DNA of 10,896 bases from Baffinella frigidus (lineage: Eukaryota; Cryptophyceae; Cryptomonadales; Baffinellaceae). The notes beneath the pieces are model-generated. The model was not told where the DNA came from, searched no databases, and saw only the letters and a program-made list of their open reading frames with translations. Positions 5,020 to 10,896 of the stretch are shown piece by piece. How positions within the stretch are numbered: position 1 is the stretch's first letter; every line of letters starts with the position of its first letter. The DNA is taken from NCBI GenBank assembly GCA_026770585.1, contig MU646511.1, positions 371,680 through 382,575 on the forward strand, read 5' to 3'. The translations under genes and the position numbers were made by a program.

Positions 5020-7937
5020 TCAATCCGCGAGAAACGGCGCGTGCAGAATGCACACCGCCCCACCCTCGCACCCCACGCAGATCGATGCGCCGTTGCACCG
5101 CACGGAGGTGATCTGCTGCGGCGCCTTGAAGCACGCCACGGGCGGGGCCTCCTCCGCGCCTCCGTGCGGCAGCGCGAAGATCATCAGCGTGTCCTCGCTG
5201 GCCGTCAGGAAGTGCTGGTTGGTCGTATGCTCCCTCCGCCCTGCGTCCTCGTCGAAGGCAAACTCCGAGGCAGCGACCTGCCGCACCTCCTTGCCGGATG
5301 CGGTGTCCCAGAACCGCACCTGCCAAACCACCCAAGTCAGCACCCATGTCATGCCGAGGACATAATGATCACGAACCAAGCATGCAGCCTTGACAGTGCC
5401 TCGTACCAGGCCCACGCACCGTGCCGTGGTCGAGGCTCCCGGTGATGGCCTGCGCGCCGTCGTCGCTGAATTGCAGCTGGGCCACCATCACCGAGTGACC
5501 TGCCAGCGAGTAGTACACCTGCCACCAAACACCCTCTCATCAGCCCACTTCCGGCACAAAACATTCGCGAAACCCCCGAAACGCAACCCCATCACCTCGC
5601 CACCCTCAAAGCACACCCGGAAAGTTGCTCACCGCAAAAACGGTCTCGGCGTCCCAGATCTTGATGAGATCGGCATACGACCCGCTGACGATGCGCTTTC
5701 CATCGGGAGAGAACGCGACCGCGTATACCTCGACCGAATGGCCTGTGAGCGTGCGCACCTACCACAACAAACCCTCTCCTCAGAACACTTTCCACATGGA
5801 GCATGCGTGAAACCCACGAGAAAAAAAAACCATCGCATCACGACGCACAAAGCACACCACCAAAGGTGCTCACCTCGGCCATGGTCTCGGCGTCCCAAAT
5901 CTTGACCAGCGTGTCATCCGACCCGCTGACAATGCGGTTCCCATCAGGGGAGAACGCAACGGAGAGCACATACCCGAGGTGACCCACGAGCGTGCCCACC
6001 TGCCAACCCACCTTCTCCTCAGACCATCTTCCAGACAATCCCCGCCCACACACTCCCATCACCCCACAACCCTCAACCCCCCCCCATAAGGCTGCTCACC
6101 TCGCGCCCGGTCGCGGCGTCGCAGATCTTCACGAGCCTGTCAGCCGAGCCGCTGACGATGCGCGTGCCGTCTGGGGAGAAGGCGACCGAGTAGACCGCAT
6201 CCGAGTGCCTCGTGAGAGTGCGCACCTGCCAACCCACTGTCATCTAAGTCCACTTTCAACTTCAAGCATGCAACAAAACACCGGCAAAAACACTCATCAC
6301 CTCACCACTCTCAACATGCTGCCATAAAACTGCGCACCTCGGCTCCGGTCGCGGAGTCCCAGATCTTCACGAGATGGTCATCCGACCCGCTGACGATCCG
6401 TGTCCCGTCTGAGGAGATGGCGACCGAGTACACTATGCCCGAGTGCCCCTTCAGCGTGCGCGCCTGTCACAGCACCCTCTTATCAGGCCACTTTCTCCAC
6501 ACAGCATGCGCGGAACGCCCGCAAAACACCTGATGCACATCTCCACCCTCAACACGCTCCCACAAGGCTGCTCACCTCGGCCCCGGTCGCGGCGTCCCAG
6601 ATCTTCACGGTCCCGTCAGCCGACCCGCTCACGACCTGCTTGCCATCCGCTGAGAACGCAACGGACCACACGGAGTCCGAGTGACCCCTCAGCGTTCGCA
6701 CCTGCCAAACCACCCACATGAACACAGCACATCAGCGCCCACCCTCTCAACACCAAAACTCTCTTCACAAGGTGCACCCTCCATGCCTGCTCACCTCGGT
6801 CCCGGTCTCGGCGTCCCAGATCGTCACGCGCATGTCACCCGATCCGCTGACAACGCGCGTCCCGTCCTTGGAGAAAGCGACCGAGAACACCCCGCCCGAG
6901 TGCCCCCTCAACGTGCACACCTGCAAACATGACCCCCTCTCAGACCAAGACATTCTCAGACCGAGACATAACATGCGCAAAATGCCCGCAAAAAAACACG
7001 TCAACGCACTCCCAATCAGCAACCACACTCTGCACATCATCAGCGACAACCCTATGAACACCAAACACAAATCATCGCTTCACAAAGAGCACACTCCATA
7101 GCTGCTCACCAAGGCTCCGGTCGCGGCGTCCCAGATCTTCAAGAGACAGTCTTCCGACCCGCTCACGACCCGCGTCCCGTCATGCGAAAACGCGACCGAG
7201 TTCACCTCGCCCGAGTGACCCGACAGGGTACACACCTGGAGATACCTGCCCTCAGGCTTGTTAACCCACTGCACGAGCGGCAGCCCGACGATCCTCGCCA
7301 TCGACGCTGCCCCCTGCGACATGAAGCTCGCGGCGGGCTCCTGCGACGCGGCCTGAAGCCCCTCGTGCAAACTCCATGCCCTCGGTCCCCACGAGCGCTG
7401 CAGGAACGCGTTGGCTTCCAACCACACGCCTCGCTCCGCCTGCCCGCTGCTCGCGTTCAGTCGTTGCAGCGCGATTTGCTGGAGGTGCTCACAACCCCCG
7501 CCAGGTATTAGGGTCGAGCACAGCTGCAACGTCTTGGGGCAGAAGCCGCGCGCCTCCAGCTCTTGCCTCCACGGCTTGCACGCCTGTGAACACTGCAAAA
7601 GGAATGCAGGACCCACGTGCTCCACCACGAAGGGTAGCACCCGCTGCAGCGTGTCGTCGCTCGGCCCCACGCGCGTCCGCCCCAGCCTGAAATCCCGCCC
7701 TCCAAACTCCGCCACCGCCCTTCTCAGTGCTGCCTCGAGCGCTTCCTGCCCCCCCCCTGAGAGCGCCGTTGGGTCGCAGCGCATCGAGAAGGAGATTGTC
7801 ACGGGAGCCAAGATCGAGAGCGACTCCGCAGGCGCAATGGTATGCGCCGCGGCCGCACTCACCGGCGCTTGCCGCTCGGCCGACAGATGTGTTCCCTGTG
7901 CTTTCCCCGAGGGCTGCGCTCTGCGCTTGTCGCCCAT
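5020..7937 (-). CDS. WD40 beta-propeller protein with F-box-like N-terminal region, nine exons
   Basis: Joining nine exons gives a 660-residue protein. Exons, in transcript order: 7937-7110, 6920-6795, 6701-6576, 6463-6338, 6225-6100, 5999-5874, 5758-5633, 5518-5420, 5319-5020 (TGA at 5022-5020). All eight introns are phase 0, begin GTGAGC, GTGCGC or GTGCGT, and end CAG (one TAG). Residues 235-276 are WD40 repeat 1; exons 2-7 are one 42-residue repeat each (277-528); repeat 8 starts at 529 and is split by the last intron (...[13 protein letters not shown]). Two divergent blades probably follow (around [14 protein letters not shown] and [18 protein letters not shown]). Each repeat shows GH, SVAFS.DGT, VSGS.D and KIWDA.TG, except repeat 5, which has RH and CD. 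Residues 94-138 resemble an F-box ([11 protein letters not shown]...CSQACKPWR), which in that family recruits substrates to SCF ubiquitin ligases; this is inference. An in-frame TAG at 7979-7977 with no intervening ATG supports the start at 7937. Confidence 0.9.
5420..7110 (-). repeat. Tandem array of WD40 exon-intron units
   Basis: Exon starts lie at 6920, 6701, 6463, 6225, 5999, 5758 and 5518, giving unit lengths of 219, 238, 238, 226, 241 and 240 bases. Exons 2-7 are each exactly 126 bases. The introns are also related. Read on the plus strand, most contain a version of CCCTCTCATCAG near one end, a GCATGCG-type motif in the middle and CCCTCAA then GCTGCTCACC near the other end. The 189-base first intron and the third intron share a stretch of the form CATGCGC..AA.GCCCGCAAAA. 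The last intron (5320-5419) is the most divergent. The exon-intron unit as a whole, not just the exon, was therefore duplicated. Confidence 0.85.
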
Positions 7938-8581
7938 GCCCCAGAGCCGCTTTCGACAATGAACTGTGGACGGTGACTAGCCGGGACCTGCAACACCAGA
8001 CAGGCGCGTGAGCATCATCAGCGCAGGAGAACGCTGCTGGGCATGGGCACAACCGAAGTTCCTCGGGGCAATGGTTCGCTTCAAGCAACCGCGTTGCCAC
8101 AGAAAGTGCCGGCATTATTCAAACCTTCCCCGCGAGCAGGCAGCTGGCGCGAAGCACGGAGCGTTCGTCGGTCACAGCGCGCGGGTGCGAACGCCACCCT
8201 CCCACCAGCCCTCGCGTGTTGGGGAACCACGGGATAGTGTCGATGCTACAGTTAGTCCGTGAGAGCCCCGCCCTCGCGCCCCCTCCGTGGCTGGAATCCA
8301 ATGGCTCCAAGGGCCTGGTACGTTCTGGGCCGCACTGGACGGGATTCTGGCGCTGGAGAGAGGGTTGGTGCGGTTGTTCCCGGGCCGCGCATTCTGAGGG
8401 CGCAACAGGGGGGGGGGCGCACTCGCCCCTGGTGTATCCACGGGCGTGACAACTTGATCGCGGGCCCCTCCGGGTCCACTCTCGGAAACCACGTGGCCGC
8501 TCCCTTGAGCTCCCTCTCGCTTGCTGCCGTGGGTCCACCCTCGAGTCCCGGCGCGGGTGTCCCCCGAATCACCTCCAAGAG
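7938..8581. other. GC-rich region upstream of the WD40 gene, no supported gene
   Basis: It presumably includes the WD40 promoter and 5' UTR. I see no TATA box or other recognisable promoter element. Several open frames of about 80-140 codons occur on both strands, as expected in GC-rich DNA, but none has a recognisable domain. Confidence 0.4.
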
Positions 8582-8770
8582 ATGAAGAGGGCGCGCTCGA
8601 GCGAAGGCTGCGGGTTGGTCAAGGTGAGGATCGACTCGCCGGACCGGGAGGTCGAGCCTGACGGCTGCATGGACCAGGAGAAGCTTGCGGTAGCCCCTCT
8701 TCCCTGGTGTGTGTTTGAGCGCGTCCCTGATGGGGATACCTCATATTTCCACTGGATGACTACCATTTAG
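8582..8770 (+). CDS. Hypothetical short ORF or first exon
   Basis: A 62-codon ORF starting MKRARSSEGCGLVK, ending TAG. The start looks like a natural N terminus, and AAG/GTGAGG at 8623/8624 would be a good donor, so the real exon may be only 14 codons. The segment reading MDQEKLAVAPLP (8664-8703) recurs at 8895-8934 as MDKETLAVAHLP with about 80 percent base identity, so part of the ORF is duplicated coding-like sequence. No family is recognised. Confidence 0.35.
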   Translation: MKRARSSEGCGLVKVRIDSPDREVEPDGCMDQEKLAVAPLPWCVFERVPDGDTSYFHWMTTI

Positions 8771-8826
8771 CCGGTTTCTGCTGCGATCTTTTCCACCCGG
8801 AGGCTTGGTGCGATTCAAACGCAGGG

Positions 8827-8892
8827 CCAGCCTGCAGAACCAGTTCCAGTGTCCGCCTATGTTTGGAGCTCGAAGAACCTAAAGGACCTAAG
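8827..8892 (+). repeat. CTGCAGAACCAG repeat, copy 1
   Basis: Shares CCTGCAGAACCAGTTCCAG and TGTCCGCCTATG, then GGAGCTC.AAGAACCTAAAG, with the copies at 9307-9378 and, inverted, 10648-10713. Confidence 0.75.
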
Positions 8893-8894
8893 GG

Positions 8895-8952
8895 TCTGTA
8901 TGGACAAGGAGACGCTCGCAGTAGCCCATCTTCCGTTCTACACCAACGTGTA
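8895..8952 (+). pseudogene. Duplicate of the MDxExLAVAxLP segment
   Basis: Reads MDKETLAVAHLPFYTNV and then a stop. It matches 8664-8703 and follows directly after a copy of the CTGCAGAACCAG repeat, a position different from the first copy. Likely a rearranged, broken duplicate. Confidence 0.35.
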
Positions 8953-9003
8953 GTGTGTGCGAGAACTCCAGATCCGAGATTCGCCCTCCCCAAAACGCAG
9001 GGG

Positions 9004-9041
9004 GTCTTAGTACGTGGTGATGCTGGCCGTGTAATCAATCA
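9004..9041 (+). repeat. GTACGTGGTGATG repeat, copy A
   Basis: GTCTTAGTACGTGGTGATGC followed by TGGCCGTGTAATCAATC. Related copies at 9582-9646 and 9825-9888 carry the same phrase and continue into GTCGGCAGGT. Confidence 0.6.
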
Positions 9042-9306
9042 TCTCTCTTTTCCCTCCCACATCCCAGGGGAGGTTCTAGGCGGAGTACACAGGTCGGTGC
9101 CTTTCGCCAGCTCCTGGCGTTGCTGCGTTGCTGCGTTGCTCCCACTCTGAGGGCTGGTGGTCAGAGCTGATAAAATCCGAGGTCGGCTGAAAGAGAGGTT
9201 GCGGGTGGGGGGGGAGGGTTGCTGCTCGCGTGCGCGAGTGTGCGGCAGCAGTCGAGTCGGCCCTCTCTCAAGAACCTCGCGTGATGCGATCCTCAGCGAA
9301 GCTGGG

Positions 9307-9378
9307 CCATCCTGCAGAACCAGTTCCAGTGTCCGCCTATGATGGGAGCTCCAAGAACCTAAAGCACCTACAGGACCC
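9307..9378 (+). repeat. CTGCAGAACCAG repeat, copy 2
   Basis: Nearly identical to copy 1 over its first 40 bases and similar to the end. One frame reads VSAYDGSSKNLKHLQDPSF; the inverted copy gives VSAYGGSSNNLEDLNDVHF. The conserved frame hints that the repeat derives from coding sequence. Confidence 0.75.
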
Positions 9379-9446
9379 AAGCTTCATCAGCAGCGTACGG
9401 ACGGACGTGATGAGCTGAATGAAGAGCGTTCTCCCGTGATCGGCAG

Positions 9447-9527
9447 GTGCTCGCGCGGCTGGGGATCGACACGCAGGGCGACCGGAGCGCGTGCGCGTGT
9501 GCCGGACGCCAGGTCGTCGACGACGAG
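9447..9527 (+). CDS. Exon-like segment, unknown protein
   Basis: The acceptor GTGATCGGCAG ends at 9446 and the donor GAG/GTCAGA at 9527/9528 encloses 27 codons in phase 0, reading VLARLGIDTQGDRSACACAG then RQVVDDE. The same pattern (TCGGCAG/GT, phase 0) recurs at 9636 and 9876. The family is unknown. It may be an active exon or a relic. Confidence 0.35.
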
Positions 9528-9581
9528 GTCAGAGAGACAACTCCTGATCCGGGCAGCTGCCCCCCAACAATCGCGCAAGAG

Positions 9582-9646
9582 GGTCTTGGTACGTGGTGAT
9601 GGTGGGCGTGTGATGAATGGACTGTCGGCAGGTAGTGATGGCGCTA
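9582..9646 (+). repeat. GTACGTGGTGATG repeat, copy B
   Basis: GTCTTGGTACGTGGTGATGG then TGGGCGTGTGATGAATGG, TGTCGGCAGGTAGTGATGG. It ends in an acceptor-like TCGGCAG. Confidence 0.65.
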
Positions 9647-9824
9647 GACCAGCATCCCCACGTTATCAGACCCCCTTGCGTTGACTCTCTGAGGTGGTCG
9701 TGAAAGCAACAAAGTGTGATGAGGTGCTCATGGGGCTGCGCGTGCCTCCTCCTGCATGTATCCTTATCCAGTGTGGATAAGAACCCCCTTTTGGTGAGCG
9801 ACGTAGCCCAGATGGACTGGCTGC

Positions 9825-9888
9825 GGTCGTCAGTACGTGGAGATGGTGGGCGGTTGATGAATGGAATGTCGGCAGGTGCTGATGGGGC
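9825..9888 (+). repeat. GTACGTGGTGATG repeat, copy C
   Basis: GTCAGTACGTGGAGATGGTG then GGCGGTTGATGAATGG, TGTCGGCAGGTGCTGATGG. It directly precedes the exon-like segment at 9876 and supplies its acceptor. Confidence 0.65.
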
Positions 9889-9944
9889 TGCGCGTTCTGG
9901 CGCACTCGGAGGTCGAGCTCTACTTCGCGGGCGATCTCCACGAG
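9876..9944 (+). CDS. Exon-like segment, unknown protein
   Basis: After GTCGGCAG, 23 codons read VLMGLRVLAHSEVELYFAGD then LHE before GAG/GTCTGC. A related start, VLMGLRVPP, occurs at 9724 after GATGAG, and another (VVMALD) at 9637 after GTCGGCAG. GACGAGGTCTAGCTCTG near 10089 echoes the donor area CACGAGGTCTGCCTCTG. These look like successive partial duplicates of one exon-intron unit. Confidence 0.35.
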
Positions 9945-10095
9945 GTCTGCCTCTGCCTCACGAGTTGGGTTCACTCATCGTCTTCACTCCAAACGTTGAT
10001 GGATTTCCACAAAACCTCGGGGGATTGGCCTCCGGTCTCGCCGAATTGGCGAGAGCAACCCATGTGAGACATCTGCCGCCCGATGTCGACGAGGT

Positions 10096-10223
10096 CTAGC
10101 TCTGTCCGAGTGAATCTCGGCGCGCCATGATTAGTTTGAGAGCAGGGATCCAGTACAAATTAAATACAATTAGACGTCTCAATTTATTTCATGGCGCGCC
10201 CAAGTTTACTCGGCAAGAGCTAG
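10096..10223. mobile_element. MITE-like foldback element 2 with possible 5-base target duplication
   Basis: Arms of about 45 bases are imperfect inverted repeats. From the outside: CTAGCTCT..CCGAGT.AA, then a perfect 12-base GGCGCGCCATGA (10119-10130, inverted at 10189-10200), then a T/A-rich part. GAGGT lies directly outside both ends (10091-10095 and 10224-10228). There is no coding capacity. The outer few bases also resemble the duplicated exon border near 9941, so the exact ends are uncertain. Confidence 0.6.
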
Positions 10224-10615
10224 GAGGTTCGCCGCTACCAAAGGATTTTTGGGCGGATTCTGACCAAGAATCGGTTAGCATATCTGTATGACGAGCCTAT
10301 GTCCCTACGTTATTGCCTACCTTAGGTTCTTGTGAATGGTTCACATACATGGTGTATTCACGAAATGCCTTCGTAGCCCCCTGTGTGGATACGGAAATGC
10401 ACGGCAATGCACATCTGCACGTGTCAGCGTTTGCAAGTAGCTGAGAGACTTGCCGCGTTTGCAAGTAGCTGAGAGAGCAGGGTCCTGCCTGTCGAGTCTC
10501 GGGTCAGTAGACCTCAGAGTCGACGATGCCACGTAAATTAGGGCCCTGCCTGAATTCAATTAGGGCCAGAATTTGATGGTCCATTTCTTTTTAATTAAAC
10601 ACGTTCTGGGATAAA
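10224..10615. other. Spacer without a supported gene, with a 28-base-period duplication
   Basis: A perfect 22-base copy (starting GCGTTTGCAAGTAGC) occurs at 10427-10448 and 10455-10476, with CTTGCC between. GGGTCCTGCCTG and GGGCCCTGCCTG near 10483 and 10542 are also similar. No gene is seen. Confidence 0.6.
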
Positions 10616-10647
10616 TGCAGGTCACGGGCGACGAAAATGAACGTCGT

Positions 10648-10713
10648 TTAGGTCCTCTAGGTTGTTGGAGCTCCCACCATAGGCAGACACTGGCACGTAT
10701 CCTGCAAGATGGC
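10648..10713 (-). repeat. CTGCAGAACCAG repeat, copy 3, inverted and flanked by direct repeats
   Basis: Minus-strand reading gives GCCAGTGTCTGCCTATGGTGGGAGCTCCAACAACCTAGAGG-type sequence matching copies 1 and 2. It lies between two 17-base direct repeats that differ at one base (10616-10632 and 10744-10760, TGCAGGT.ACGGGCGAC), so the intervening 111 bases look like an insertion. Confidence 0.65.
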
Positions 10714-10800
10714 TCTGTTTTTTCTCAAGTATCAGACCCTCCGTGCAGGTTACGGGCGACAAGGCACACGGCTGCCGTGGGATGTCCCCCAGATGGTGAC

Positions 10801-10896
10801 CCCCCAACCCCAAACACCAAACCCCAAACCCCAAACACCAAACACCAAACACCAAACCCCAAACCCCAAACCCCAAACCCCAAACCCCAAACCCCA
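10801..10896 (+). repeat. Heptamer tract CCCCAAA/CACCAAA at window end
   Basis: Uninterrupted 7-base periodicity to the last base, mixing CCCCAAA and CACCAAA. It resembles, but is not identical to, the CCCTAAA telomere-type repeat. The G-rich complement (GGGGTTTGGGGTTT) could form G-quadruplex structures. The tract continues past the window. Confidence 0.9.

Noticed and set aside
5420-7110. Regular array of about 238-base units as satellite DNA or CRISPR
   Set aside because: The conserved half of each unit is an intact WD40 exon with splice sites, and the period is far too long for CRISPR.
5041-7690. Plus-strand open frames opposite the WD40 exons, some over 100 codons
   Set aside because: They are antisense shadows of GC-rich coding exons. 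The minus-strand reading gives recognisable WD40 motifs and consistent splice sites.
7489-8115. 208-codon minus-strand ORF overlapping exon 1 of the WD40 gene
   Set aside because: It is a different frame with no domain. The exon 1 frame leads directly into the first WD40 repeat and has an upstream in-frame stop that fixes its start.
8119-8578. Overlapping minus-strand ORFs of 106-139 codons upstream of the WD40 gene
   Set aside because: They overlap in different frames and have arginine/proline/glycine-rich chance composition. No motif or splice context favours one.
10801-10896. True chromosome end
   Set aside because: The heptamer is CCCCAAA/CACCAAA rather than the CCCTAAA seen elsewhere. 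It runs to the window edge, so its context is unknown, and degenerate tracts also occur internally.

Overview
This is eukaryotic nuclear DNA. Coding stretches are short phase-0 exons separated by GT-AG introns of roughly 90-190 bases, and the DNA is GC-rich. It also carries many tracts of degenerate TTTAGGG-type (plant/algal/alveolate type) telomere-like heptamers. I read it as an alga or other protist with a repeat-rich, duplication-prone genome. I cannot name the lineage from sequence alone, and nothing suggests a prokaryote or an organelle.

Layout. (1) 1-3133, plus strand: remains or exons of a charged coiled-coil protein gene. Its last exon (2944-3081) ends in TGA and is followed by an AATAAA. 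Several exons exist as near-duplicates, three of them in tandem at 2162-2583. The introns hold telomere-like tracts and a dispersed repeat that starts exactly at several apparent splice donors. (2) 3134-4288: no convincing gene; a perfect 22-base tandem repeat and two palindromic MITE-like elements. (3) 4289-4693, minus strand: a possible small acidic protein with a 12-base coding repeat. (4) 4768-4870: a pair of 36-base units with inverted ends, between two minus-strand genes. (5) 5020-7937, minus strand: the one confident gene, a nine-exon WD40 beta-propeller protein of 660 residues with an F-box-like segment in exon 1. Six consecutive exons are each exactly 126 bases and encode one 42-residue WD40 repeat, and the introns between them are themselves related. 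(6) 7938-8581: GC-rich, no supported gene. (7) 8582-10095, plus strand: exon-like fragments of unrecognised genes mixed with several dispersed repeat families, probably decayed duplicates. (8) 10096-10896: another foldback element, a 28-base-period duplication, a repeat copy flanked by 17-base direct repeats, and a CCCCAAA/CACCAAA tract running off the end.

The theme of the window is growth by local duplication. Whole exon-intron units were copied in the WD40 gene and in the coiled-coil gene, and repeats then accumulated in the introns and spacers. The genes do not obviously form a pathway. I found no clear new system; the most interesting points are the WD40 exon-intron amplification and the donor-anchored repeat.
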